Source of the DNA: SG8-41 sp035620515
GTDB lineage: Bacteria; Pseudomonadota; Gammaproteobacteria; Burkholderiales; SG8-41
Assembly (NCBI GenBank): GCA_035620515.1
Contig: DASPGR010000130.1
Location: forward strand, 1 to 46,832
Direction of reading: 5' to 3'
Length of the DNA stretch: 46,832 bases
The notes below the pieces were generated by a model that saw nothing but the letters and a program-made list of their open reading frames with translations, had not been told where the DNA came from and did not search any database. Position numbers and translations under genes: made by a program. Of this stretch, positions 19,452 to 26,682 are shown in pieces (position 1 is the stretch's first letter; the number at the start of each line of letters is the position of its first letter).

Positions 19452-20848
19452 CGTCCTCTCCTGTAGAGCTCCCGGAAGGTTTTGCCCTGCGGCGCGGGCA
19501 TGTCGCGGCCGGCGGTCCACCCGCCGGCCATCGGCAGCCGGTGAATGAGGCGCTCGCGCCCGCCCACCATGGAAAGCAGCCGCACCCCGATGGAAGCCGC
19601 AAGTGCATATAGTGCGGGACGCTCCGCCACCCAGCACCACAGGCGGAAGGCGGCGCGCTCGGTCCAGGGCTTCAATCCCTGCGCAAATTGCTGCTCGCGC
19701 AATTTGCGGAGCAGGTCCGGCAGCGGGATCTTGACCGGGCATACGACGCCGCACTGGTTGCACATCGTCGCCGCATTGGGCAAATCGAGGGCATTCTCCA
19801 GCCCGACGAAGCTCGGAGTCAGCACCGAGCCCATCGGCCCCGGATAGACCCAGCCATAGGCATGACCTCCCACGCTCTGGTAGACCGGGCAATGATTCAT
19901 GCAGGCGCCGCAGCGTATGCAGCGCAACATCGGCTGCAGCTCCGTTCCAAGCAGACCTGTGCGGCCGCCGTCGAAAAGAATGACGTGGAAATGCTCTGGC
20001 CCGTCGTGCTCGTCGCTGCCCCTCACACCGGTCGTGACCGAGATGTAGTTCGAGATCGACTGGCCCGTACCATGCGCCGGCAGCAGACGCATGAGCGTGG
20101 CGGCATCCTCGAGCGTCGGCAGGATTTTCTCGATCCCGGTAATCGCCACGTGCACGCGGGGAAGTGTCGTCACCATGCGTCCGTTGCCCTCGTTCGTGAC
20201 GATCAGCGTCGAGCCCGTCTCCGCGATGGCGAAATTCGCGCCCGAGATTCCCATCTCTGCAGTAAGAAAATGCCCTCGCAGGCGCTCACGCGCCTCGCGC
20301 GTCAACGCCGCGATGTCGGTCTTGCGCGCCGTGTGGTGTTTCTCCGCAAAGAGATCGGACACCTCGTCGCGCGTCTTGTGCACGACCGGGGCGACGATAT
20401 GCGAAGGCGGTTCTTTCGCGAGCTGCAGGATGTACTCGCCGAGATCCGTTTCCACGACTTCGATGCCGGCCGCCTCGAGCGCATCGTTGAGCGCGCACTC
20501 CTCCGTCACCATGGATTTCGACTTGACGGCCTTGCGCACGCCGTGGCGGCGCGCGAGATCGCACACGATCCGGTTCACTTCCTCGTGCGTCTCGGCCCAA
20601 TGCACCTCGGTGCCGCGAGCCGTGGCATTGCGCTCGAATTCGTCCAGATAGATGTCGAGCCGGGAGAGCACCCGATCGCGTATCGCCGCGGCAGCGTCGC
20701 GAATTGCGTCGAAATTGTCGAGCTCGGCGACCCGCAGCGCGCGCCCGCGCACGAAGTTGCCCTGCAGCCTGTTGAGCGCACCCTGGAGATTGCGGTCTGC
20801 GAGCTTCTCCCGTGCCCGCGCCTTGAAATGCATTGAGGTAATTTGCAT
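19448..20848 (-). CDS. lutB: LutB-family iron-sulphur protein (lactate-utilisation protein B)
   Basis: This 466-residue protein is of the LutB/YkgF family. An N-terminal LUD-type domain contains KSKSMVTEECALNDALE and GISGANFAIAETGSTLIVTNEGNGRM. It is followed by two four-cysteine ferredoxin motifs: CIRCGACMNHCP, with its first cysteine at 310, and CNQCGVVCP, with its first cysteine at 363. These should bind two [4Fe-4S] clusters and carry electrons from the substrate site. A C-terminal segment after residue 385 ends in GGWTAGRDMPAP, as in the family. The gene is first in lutB-mmsA-lutC. A TATAAT box and a short palindrome lie about 45-65 bases upstream. Confidence 0.93.
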   Translation of the reverse strand: MQITSMHFKARAREKLADRNLQGALNRLQGNFVRGRALRVAELDNFDAIRDAAAAIRDRVLSRLDIYLDEFERNATARGTEVHWAETHEEVNRIVCDLARRHGVRKAVKSKSMVTEECALNDALEAAGIEVVETDLGEYILQLAKEPPSHIVAPVVHKTRDEVSDLFAEKHHTARKTDIAALTREARERLRGHFLTAEMGISGANFAIAETGSTLIVTNEGNGRMVTTLPRVHVAITGIEKILPTLEDAATLMRLLPAHGTGQSISNYISVTTGVRGSDEHDGPEHFHVILFDGGRTGLLGTELQPMLRCIRCGACMNHCPVYQSVGGHAYGWVYPGPMGSVLTPSFVGLENALDLPNAATMCNQCGVVCPVKIPLPDLLRKLREQQFAQGLKPWTERAAFRLWCWVAERPALYALAASIGVRLLSMVGGRERLIHRLPMAGGWTAGRDMPAPQGKTFRELYRRGR

Positions 20849-20891
20849 GGGCGTCGCTGCGGGATTGGGAGACTGGAAGCCGGGAGCGATG

Positions 20892-20913
20892 ATTATAGCG
20901 CGGGCGTTCGCCC
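20892..20913 (-). promoter_or_regulatory. lutB promoter: lutB promoter -10 box with overlapping palindrome
   Basis: On the minus strand a perfect TATAAT lies at 20892-20897, about 44 bases before the lutB ATG. Between it and the -35 region is GGGCG-TT-CGCCC (20902-20913), a 12-base inverted repeat in the spacer, where a repressor could block RNA polymerase. No good -35 hexamer is seen, which fits a regulated promoter. The boxes are seen; operator function is inferred. Confidence 0.45.
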
Positions 20914-20914
20914 T

Positions 20915-21078
20915 CTAAGGCGCAGGTGCCACAATCCTTATCATGTAGATGCCGCTCACCACGACAATCACCGCGCCGGCGAGCATCCAGGCATCCGGGG
21001 CGATGCGGCCGCTTCCGGTTCGAGCGTCCGCCACCCGAAAGGAAGCGTCAGGAGGCCCGCCAGCGCCACCGCCCTGCC
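20915..21078 (-). pseudogene. Remnant of an EamA/DMT transporter gene
   Basis: Reading the minus strand, the 3' part encodes PDAWMLAGAVIVVVSGIYMI, then a few residues and a TAG stop at 20915-20917. This is the typical last helix of EamA (drug/metabolite) transporters. Just upstream, in a different frame, comes AVALAGLLTLPFGWRTLEPE, typical of the middle of such proteins. About 50-100 residues that should lie between are missing and the frame changes at the junction. No start codon or upstream half is left. It is best read as a transporter gene reduced by an internal deletion. It separates lutB from the racemase homologue and contains no other gene. Confidence 0.5.
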
Positions 21079-21084
21079 GGCACG

Positions 21085-22197
21085 CTATTCCATTCTGAAA
21101 CGCTGCACGGCAGCATCATTCCACGCGAGCCCGTTGCCGGGTCTCGTCGACGGAACCGCACGGCCGTTTTCAATGAGCAGCGGCTCCTGCAGCAGCACGC
21201 TTGCCCAATCGACATACTCGAGCCAGTGCCGGGTCGGCGTTGCTGCGAGGAGATGAGTGCTGACCTCCGGGAAGAGATGCGAGGACATGGGGATGCGCCG
21301 TGCCGATGCCAGCTCCGCGGCGCGCAGCCAGCCGCTGACTCCGCCGATGCGCTCGAGGTCGGGCATCACGTAATCGCACGCCTGCGCGGCGAGCGCCTGC
21401 TCCATCGCCGAAGGCAGCGAGAAGTTCTCGCCGATCTGGATCGGCGTGGCGAGCTCGCGGGCGAGCGCCGCGCATCCGGCGTAGTCGTCGTGGCGGATGG
21501 GCTCCTCGATCCAGTAGACGCCGCCTTCGGAATCGAGCGCCCGGCCGCGCGCCATCGCCTCTTCCACCGAGAGCGCCTGGTTGTAATCCACCATGATGTC
21601 GATTCCGTCCGGGATTCTTCGGCGCACCGCGCGCAGCGCCGCAATATCGGCCGCGAGCGAGGGATAGCCGAGGCGCAGCTTCAGCGCACGGAATCCGCCT
21701 GCGAGCAGCTTCTCGGCTTCGTCCGCGACCGCTTCCGGCGCCATGAGCCCCAGGCCGCAGCTGTTGTACGCCTGCACGGGCTGGGGCTTGGCGCCAAGAA
21801 ACGCGGCCAGAGGTTTCCCGGCGGCGATCGCGAGCGCGTCCCAGCAAGCCACGTCGAACGCCGCCATCGCCATGCGCACGATGCCCTGCACGCCGATCAG
21901 CGTGAAGCGCCTGTAGAGCTTCGCCCAAAGCGCGCCCGGTTCCACCCGCTCGCCCTTGACCGTCTTCAGTACCTCTTTCAGGAGCGTCAGGATCGCGGGG
22001 GCCGCCGCAGGCAGATAGCAGAAGAGATACGTGCGCCCCGTGACGCCCTCCTCGGTTTCGAGGTCGACCAGGAGGAGCGGCGCCGAGCGCACGGCGGCTG
22101 CACTGGTGCCGAGCACATAGTTCATCGGAACCAGCACCGCGACCGCGCGGACTTCGCGCACCGTGAGCCGGGGCGTTTCCGGGACGGCTGGATTCAC
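21085..22197 (-). CDS. Mandelate racemase homologue (enolase superfamily)
   Basis: This 370-residue enolase-superfamily enzyme is closely similar to Pseudomonas putida mandelate racemase along its length. Shared stretches include GIMVDYNQ-like DIMVDYNQALSV, WIEEP, MPDLERIGGVSGW and IPMSSHLFPEVSTHLLAATP. Metal ligands are expected at about D205, E231 and E257. The His of the His/Asp dyad is H307, and the electrophilic Glu lies in HWLE at about 327. The KxK motif reads K173-L-R175, so the second lysine (K166 in mandelate racemase, base for the S-enantiomer) is arginine. The reaction could be racemisation, epimerisation or dehydration of a 2-hydroxy acid. It lies six bases after panE in lutA-panE-this gene. 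Confidence 0.88.
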   Translation of the reverse strand: MNPAVPETPRLTVREVRAVAVLVPMNYVLGTSAAAVRSAPLLLVDLETEEGVTGRTYLFCYLPAAAPAILTLLKEVLKTVKGERVEPGALWAKLYRRFTLIGVQGIVRMAMAAFDVACWDALAIAAGKPLAAFLGAKPQPVQAYNSCGLGLMAPEAVADEAEKLLAGGFRALKLRLGYPSLAADIAALRAVRRRIPDGIDIMVDYNQALSVEEAMARGRALDSEGGVYWIEEPIRHDDYAGCAALARELATPIQIGENFSLPSAMEQALAAQACDYVMPDLERIGGVSGWLRAAELASARRIPMSSHLFPEVSTHLLAATPTRHWLEYVDWASVLLQEPLLIENGRAVPSTRPGNGLAWNDAAVQRFRME

Positions 22198-22203
22198 GGA
22201 CTC

Positions 22204-23133
22204 TCAGTGCTGGCGCCGCCCGAGCGCATGCAAGGCGAGGATGTCCCACACTGCCCGGTTGGCGGGTGTCGGTACTCCGGCGCCGGAACCGAGCTGCACG
22301 ACTCCGCCCGAGAGCCACTCGACTTCCAGGCGGTTGCCACGCTCGAGATCATGGTGCATCGAGGAGGTCATGTCGGCTGGCACGCTGTCCGCAAATCGCA
22401 GCCGGTCTTCCGCATAATTCTCAGGCAGTGCCACGCCGAGCGCCCGGCCGACGGCGACCGTCTCTTTCATGATCTCGAGCAGGAACGCGCGCGTCTGGAG
22501 GTTGGATCGGATCGGCCCGATCGGCATCCGCATCGTGGCGGTTGTTCCCGACAGCCCCACCAGGAATGTGAACTTCTCCCACAGCGTCCTTCTGATGTCC
22601 GGGGCAATCTCGGCCTCGACGCCCGCTTTCACGAGGGCCGCATGCAGCGCCTCTACGCGCGGGCTCCGGCGCCCGTCATACTCGCCGATGACCGCTCGCT
22701 GCAGCTTGCCCGTCTGCAGAATCACGCCCGGGCGCGCGATGTGCGTGGCGACGTACCCCGCGCCCCCGATTACCGCCGCGGCGCCAAACTCCTCGCGAAG
22801 AATGTCGTCCTTGATGACCCCGTTTTGCAGGGAGAGTACGGCTGTGCGGGGTCCGACGTTGGACTTCACGGCCCGTGCGGCAGACTCAGTATCCCACAGC
22901 TTCACGGCGATCAGCACGAGGTCAACGGGTCCAACCGACGCCGGATCGTCTGTCACCTTCACCTGTGAGAGCCGGATGTCGCCTTGCGTCTTGTTCTCGA
23001 TGACGAGGCCGTGCGCGCGCATCGCTTCCAGGTGCGAGCCGCGCGCCACAAAGGTGACGTCGCAGCCGGAATGCGCAAGGCGGCCGCCGTAGAAGCCGCC
23101 GACCCCGCCGGAGCCCATCACGAGGATTTTCAT
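22204..23133 (-). CDS. panE: Ketopantoate reductase family 2-oxoacid reductase (PanE/ApbA)
   Basis: This 309-residue NADP-dependent reductase has an N-terminal Rossmann motif, MKILVMGSGGVGGFYGGRLA, and VDLVLIAVKLWDTESAARAV. The C-terminal domain has the family motif SSMHHDLERGNRLEVEWLSG and the terminal GVPTPANRAVWDIL. PanE reduces 2-dehydropantoate to pantoate, but many paralogues reduce other 2-oxo acids to (R)-2-hydroxy acids. The start is the ATG at 23131-23133, overlapping the lutA stop by four bases; the frame is open further upstream only as a shadow of lutA. Its placement with lutA and a racemase homologue, far from panB and panC (42.5-44 kb), suggests hydroxy-acid metabolism rather than pantothenate synthesis. 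Confidence 0.85.
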   Translation of the reverse strand: MKILVMGSGGVGGFYGGRLAHSGCDVTFVARGSHLEAMRAHGLVIENKTQGDIRLSQVKVTDDPASVGPVDLVLIAVKLWDTESAARAVKSNVGPRTAVLSLQNGVIKDDILREEFGAAAVIGGAGYVATHIARPGVILQTGKLQRAVIGEYDGRRSPRVEALHAALVKAGVEAEIAPDIRRTLWEKFTFLVGLSGTTATMRMPIGPIRSNLQTRAFLLEIMKETVAVGRALGVALPENYAEDRLRFADSVPADMTSSMHHDLERGNRLEVEWLSGGVVQLGSGAGVPTPANRAVWDILALHALGRRQH

Positions 23134-23858
23134 GATTCCACGCCGGCCAGCACTTCCGCGACGTGCAGGACCTTTGTTTTCATGTCGCCCCGTCGCCTCA
23201 GCCGGCCTTCGATGTTCAGCATGCAGCCGAGGTCGCCCAGCACGACCGCCTCGGCGCCGGTCGCCGCGACGTTCGCGCACTTCCGCTCCGCGATATGCGT
23301 CGAGATGTCGCCATATTTGACCGCGAACGTGCCACCGAACCCGCAGCAGGTCTCGGCCTCATCCATTTCCCGCAGCGTGAGGCCCGGAACCTTTGCCAGC
23401 AACGCGCGCGGCTGCACCTTGACCCCGAGCTCGCGCAGGCCGGAGCATGAATCGTGATAGGTCACCGTTCCGTGAAAGGCGCCGGGCACCCGCTCGAGGC
23501 GCACGACATTCGAAAGAAAGTCCGTCAACTCGAATACGCGGGCACCGAGGCGCTGCACCCGCTCGAGCTCTGCCGGCTCATCGGAAAAAAGGTCCGGGTA
23601 GTGCGTGCGGATCATGCCGGCACACGATCCCGAGGGCGCGACAACATACTCGAACCCCTCGAACTCATCGAGCACCTTGCGCGCGAGGGCTATCGCGGCG
23701 TGGCGCGCCCCGGCGTTGTAGCCGGGCTGGCCGCAGCAGGTCTGGGTCATGGGCACGACGACTTCGCACCCCGCGGCCTTGAGCAGGCGAATCGCAGCGA
23801 AGCCGATTCGCGGACGCATGAGATCGACGAGGCAGGTGACGAAGAGACCGACGCGCAC
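23130..23858 (-). CDS. lutA: LutA-family (CCG-domain) iron-sulphur oxidoreductase
   Basis: This 242-residue protein has two cysteine-rich CCG domains: TCCGQPGYNAGA with SGSCAGMI, and YHDSCSGLRELGV with ETCCGFGGTFAVKYGD. These are typical of LutA/GlcF/heterodisulphide-reductase subunits that ligate iron-sulphur clusters. LutA is the third part of the LutABC lactate-oxidising complex. Here it lies about 2.3 kb upstream of lutB and is coupled to panE instead (ATGA overlap). The start is a GTG at 23856-23858, followed by RVGLFVTCLVDLMRP, the usual LutA N-terminus. No strong ribosome site is seen. A likely -10 box and inverted repeat lie 20-45 bases upstream. Confidence 0.9.
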   Translation of the reverse strand: MRVGLFVTCLVDLMRPRIGFAAIRLLKAAGCEVVVPMTQTCCGQPGYNAGARHAAIALARKVLDEFEGFEYVVAPSGSCAGMIRTHYPDLFSDEPAELERVQRLGARVFELTDFLSNVVRLERVPGAFHGTVTYHDSCSGLRELGVKVQPRALLAKVPGLTLREMDEAETCCGFGGTFAVKYGDISTHIAERKCANVAATGAEAVVLGDLGCMLNIEGRLRRRGDMKTKVLHVAEVLAGVES

Positions 23859-23877
23859 GGCTGAACGGGAAAGGATG

Positions 23878-23903
23878 AATGTTGAAGGACGAACATTATC
23901 CCA
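23878..23903 (-). promoter_or_regulatory. lutA promoter: lutA promoter: extended -10 box overlapping an inverted repeat
   Basis: On the minus strand GATAAT (23895-23900) is preceded by TGG, giving an extended -10 element about 37 bases before the lutA GTG. AATGTT (23878-23883) and AACATT (23892-23897) form a perfect six-base inverted repeat with an eight-base spacer that runs into the -10 box. This is a good place for a repressor of GntR or IclR size. Regulator identity is unknown. Confidence 0.45.
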
Positions 23904-24024
23904 GAATTTGAACCCGGCTCTTCCAGGATCCCGGGGAAGAGACCGATCTCAATACCGTCGACAGCTGTGTGCGCCCGACTCGCCGCTCGCTTCAGCGACG
24001 AGGAACAGGGGATGAAGGCGGGAT

Positions 24025-25032
24025 TCAGGCGCGCCAGGGACGCAGGTACGCCATCCGGTCGGCGGAGTGCACCGTCAGCTGCCGTACCATTTTCTTTTGC
24101 AGGACGTGCAGCACGACGGATGCTCCCGCTTCCCCGCTCGCCCACAACCGCCGGTAGAAATCGCTCTGGTGGCCCACCGCCTGGCCACCGACGCCGAGGA
24201 TGACATCTCCGCGGGAAATCCCGGCCTTGGCGGCCGGCGAGTCCGGCAGAACCCGCGTCACGACGACGTGGCCCTCGATCTCCTCGGAATACACTCCGAG
24301 CCAGGGCCGCGGCGCTTCGCGGCGGCGGCCCGTGGCAAGAAGCTCCGCCAGCAGCGGCTTGAGAAGGTCGATCGGCACGAACATGTTGCCCGGAAACGCC
24401 GCGCCGATCTCGAGGGTGTCGCTCACCCAGAGCGAGCCGATGCCCACGAGCTTGCCGTCCGCGTCGAGCAGAGCGGCGCCGCTGTGCTCGAAACGCGGGG
24501 GCGCCGTGAAGATGCCGTCCTCGATCATGTACTCCCACCAGCCCGTGAAACGGCGCCGCGCGACGACGCAGGCGCGCGAGGTGCCTCCCGCCGCGCCGTG
24601 CGCCGCGATCAGCACTGTGGAGAGCTCCGTCAACCCGGCGGAATCCCCGAGGTCGACCGGCCGGCACTCGTAGCTCGCGCGCAGGAGCCCGAATCCGGTG
24701 GCATGGTCGTAGCCCACCACGCCCGCCGGGAATACGCGCCCGTCGGCGGTGACAACGAGGATCGAGTGCGCCTCGAGGATCAGGTAGCCGATCGTGAGGA
24801 TGAGACCCTTCTCATCGATCACGACGCCCGTGCCCTCGCGCTCCGTGCCCAGATTGTCCGCAGTGCGCGCTTCCGGCACGGCCTTGATGCTCAGCTTCAC
24901 CACCGCGTCGAGCGACAGCGAGTCGGCACGCAGATCGGGCACCGCGACGTGCGCGGCGCGCCAGGCCGACAGCGCAGCTGCAAAGAAGGAAACGGTCACG
25001 GTTGGTGTGCTTCCAGGGGTGGCATCGGTCAT
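24025..25032 (-). CDS. Trypsin-fold S1C protein with PDZ domain, catalytic triad degenerate
   Basis: This 335-residue protein has the layout of a DegP/HtrA-type protease: a trypsin fold (about residues 40-220) and a PDZ domain (about 245-325, PWLGVYSEEIEG to VLPDSPAAKAGISRGDVILGVGG). The triad is mostly lost. The His site reads LTIGYLI (Y83 where HtrA has NNHV), the Asp site reads TGFGLL (G113 where HtrA has SDIALI), and only S184 in EHSGAALL remains. No signal peptide is obvious. The ATG at 25030-25032 is chosen; an in-frame GTG seven codons upstream lacks a ribosome site. It is probably a binding or scaffold protein rather than a protease. It lies downstream of greB on the same strand, beyond a pair of palindromes. 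Confidence 0.8.
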   Translation of the reverse strand: MTDATPGSTPTVTVSFFAAALSAWRAAHVAVPDLRADSLSLDAVVKLSIKAVPEARTADNLGTEREGTGVVIDEKGLILTIGYLILEAHSILVVTADGRVFPAGVVGYDHATGFGLLRASYECRPVDLGDSAGLTELSTVLIAAHGAAGGTSRACVVARRRFTGWWEYMIEDGIFTAPPRFEHSGAALLDADGKLVGIGSLWVSDTLEIGAAFPGNMFVPIDLLKPLLAELLATGRRREAPRPWLGVYSEEIEGHVVVTRVLPDSPAAKAGISRGDVILGVGGQAVGHQSDFYRRLWASGEAGASVVLHVLQKKMVRQLTVHSADRMAYLRPWRA

Positions 25033-25066
25033 GTCCGGTACCGCACGCGGCACCAGTCAGCCGTAC

Positions 25067-25109
25067 CCGCGTATTGAACGGCGGATATTCCGTCCGTTCG
25101 AATACGCGG
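25067..25109. repeat. Bulged palindrome A (REP-like)
   Basis: The left arm is CCGCGTATT-GAACGG-CGGA, the loop is three bases (TAT), and the right arm is TCCG-T-CCGTTC-G-AATACGCGG. This makes 19 base pairs in three blocks (9, 6 and 4), with two single-base bulges, both in the right arm. It lies between greB and the pseudo-protease gene. The same block plan recurs at 46761-46805. The structure is read directly; whether it is mobile or regulatory is unknown. Confidence 0.75.
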
Positions 25110-25110
25110 A

Positions 25111-25140
25111 GTTAAACCGGCGCTTGGCGTCCGGTTTAAC
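25111..25140. repeat. Bulged palindrome B, one base after palindrome A
   Basis: GTTAAACCGG-CGC, loop TTG, GCG-T-CCGGTTTAAC: thirteen base pairs with one bulged T in the right arm. The core ACCGGCGC...GCGTCCGGT is shared with the palindrome upstream of pcnB. A and B together make a tandem pair, like the paired units of bacterial REP clusters. Confidence 0.75.
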
Positions 25141-25191
25141 GAATCTTAGCGAGGGGCCCGCTCCCCGGCAACGGGAAACGCCGAGGTCGAG

Positions 25192-25746
25192 CTACGCCCC
25201 TTCGGCGTAACGCACCGTGATGATCTCGATCTCGGCTTCGCCCGCTGGCGTCGCCAACGTGATCACATCGCCGGAACGGCGCTTGAGCAGGACTTGCGCG
25301 ATGGGCGAGCGCCAGCTGACGTGCCCGCGCTTGGTGTCGACCTCATCCGCACCGACGATCGTGATCGTGCGCTCCTCGCCGCCGCCATGGACGTAGGCAT
25401 AAGTCACCGTCGCGCCGAAGAAGATCTGGTCGCTGTCACCGCGACGCGCCGGGTTGACGACCGAGGCGTTGTCGAGCCGCTTCGTGAGGTAGTGAATTCG
25501 GCGGTCGATCTCGCGCAGGCGTTTCTTGCCATAAATGTAGTCGCCATTCTCGGAGCGGTCGCCATTGGATGCCGCCCACGAGATGACTTTGACCAGCTCG
25601 GGCCGCTCCACGTCCAGCAGACGCGAGAGCTCGGCCTTCAATCGGGAATAACCTTGTGGCGTCATGTAGTTCTTGACGTCGAGCGTGGATTGCTGGAGCG
25701 AGGCGGCGTGACGGCCATTGCGATTACGGGCGGAAGACTTGCTCAT
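25192..25746 (-). CDS. greB: Transcription elongation factor GreB
   Basis: This 184-residue GreA/GreB-family factor rescues backtracked RNA polymerase by stimulating transcript cleavage in the secondary channel. The N-terminal coiled coil begins near NYMTPQGYSRLKAELSRLL and carries the acidic tip GDRSENGDYIYGKKRLREID, followed by RRIHYLTKRLDNASVV. The ...YQYGKKRLREIDRR... pattern marks GreB rather than GreA. The C-terminal FKBP-like domain includes GADEVDTKRGHVSWRSPIAQVLL. A basic leader of about 25 residues (SKSSARNRNGRHA) precedes the usual start. The ATG at 25744-25746 fits the family; the frame is open further upstream but crosses the promoter. Confidence 0.94.
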   Translation of the reverse strand: MSKSSARNRNGRHAASLQQSTLDVKNYMTPQGYSRLKAELSRLLDVERPELVKVISWAASNGDRSENGDYIYGKKRLREIDRRIHYLTKRLDNASVVNPARRGDSDQIFFGATVTYAYVHGGGEERTITIVGADEVDTKRGHVSWRSPIAQVLLKRRSGDVITLATPAGEAEIEIITVRYAEGA

Positions 25747-25776
25747 GGGACACCGGGGAAGTTGCGAGAGCGGCAT

Positions 25777-25785
25777 ATTATAGCA
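25777..25785 (-). promoter_or_regulatory. greB promoter: greB promoter, extended -10
   Basis: On the minus strand TGC-TATAAT: a perfect -10 hexamer (25777-25782) with the TGn extension (25783-25785), 30 bases before the greB ATG. The -35 region is poor, which an extended -10 promoter tolerates. Confidence 0.65.
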
Positions 25786-25911
25786 AAAACAAAGCATTAC
25801 TGGCGACCCGCTGTAGAGCGGCCCCATCCTGCTGAAAGCGCCGGGTTTTTGGTTGTTCCCGCACATTTCATCATCTAAAATCGCCTACCGAACTTTGCGA
25901 CGAGCACCCCG

Positions 25912-26679
25912 GTGGCAAGAACGGAAGCCAAGTCTTCGATCCAGGTGATCGAGCGCATGATGAGTCTCCTCGCAGCGCTCGCCCGGCATGCGGCGCCGGT
26001 CAACCTGAAGCACCTCTCGGGCGAGACCAGGCTTCATCCGTCGACTGCGCACCGGATCCTGTCGGTGATGGTCGATAACCGGCTCGTCGATCGCATCGAG
26101 CCGGGCACCTACCGCCTCGGAATTCGGCTGCTCGAGCTGGGCAGCCTGGTGAAGTCCCGCATCAGCGTGCGGCAGGAGGCCCTGCCCCACATGCAGGCGC
26201 TGCACCAGGCGCTCGGCGAGACAGTCAATCTCTCGGTGCGGCACGATGATGAAGTGGTCTACGTTGAGCGCACGGCCGGCAGCAGCTCGATGATGCGAGT
26301 GGTCCAGATCATCGGCACGCGGGCGCCGCTGCATATTACGGCGGTGGGCAAGATCTTTCTCGCCGAGGACGGCCCTGACCGCTGCATGGAGTACGCCAGG
26401 CGGACCGGCCTTCCGCGCTTCACCGAGAACACCCTGACCGACTCCGCGCAACTGGTGAGTGAGATCGACAGGATACGGCGGCAGGGCTACTCGTTCGACA
26501 ACGAGGAGGCCGAGAAAGGCGTGTCCTGCATCGGTGCCGGCATCTATAACGATGAGAACCGGCTCGTGGCGGGGCTATCCGTGTCCGCCCCGTCGGACCG
26601 GCTCGACCGCGCCTGGGCCGCGCAGGTGCAGCGCACCGCCCGGGATATCTCCCGCGCCATCGGTAATCCATCGCGGTAA
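25912..26679 (+). CDS. IclR-family transcriptional regulator
   Basis: This 255-residue IclR-type regulator has an N-terminal winged helix-turn-helix (about residues 9-65: IQVIERMMSLLAALARHAAP, then HLSGETRLHPSTAHRILSVM). The C-terminal effector domain (about 80-250) includes LGETVNLSVRHDDEVVYVER, ITAVGKIFLAE and RRQGYSFDNEEAEKGVSCIG, the usual ligand-pocket segment. IclR regulators control degradation of aromatic acids, hydroxy acids or glyoxylate-type compounds. The GTG at 25912-25914 is the only suitable start; no clear ribosome site is seen. It is divergent from greB and three bases upstream of the DnaQ/GIY-YIG gene. The lut region about 2 kb away on the other strand is a possible target, but this is inference. 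Confidence 0.92.
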   Translation: MARTEAKSSIQVIERMMSLLAALARHAAPVNLKHLSGETRLHPSTAHRILSVMVDNRLVDRIEPGTYRLGIRLLELGSLVKSRISVRQEALPHMQALHQALGETVNLSVRHDDEVVYVERTAGSSSMMRVVQIIGTRAPLHITAVGKIFLAEDGPDRCMEYARRTGLPRFTENTLTDSAQLVSEIDRIRRQGYSFDNEEAEKGVSCIGAGIYNDENRLVAGLSVSAPSDRLDRAWAAQVQRTARDISRAIGNPSR

Positions 26680-26682
26680 CGC

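Noticed and set aside
19452..19892. A long N-terminal extension of MmsA
   Set aside because: The segment is inside lutB in another frame, and a good ribosome site and ATG overlap the lutB stop at 19451.
25111..25140. Possible integron attC site, since GTTAAAC and GTTTAAC match GTTRRRY and RYYYAAC
   Set aside because: The two core sites are in inside-out order for an attC, the arms are too short, and there is no integrase or cassette gene nearby.
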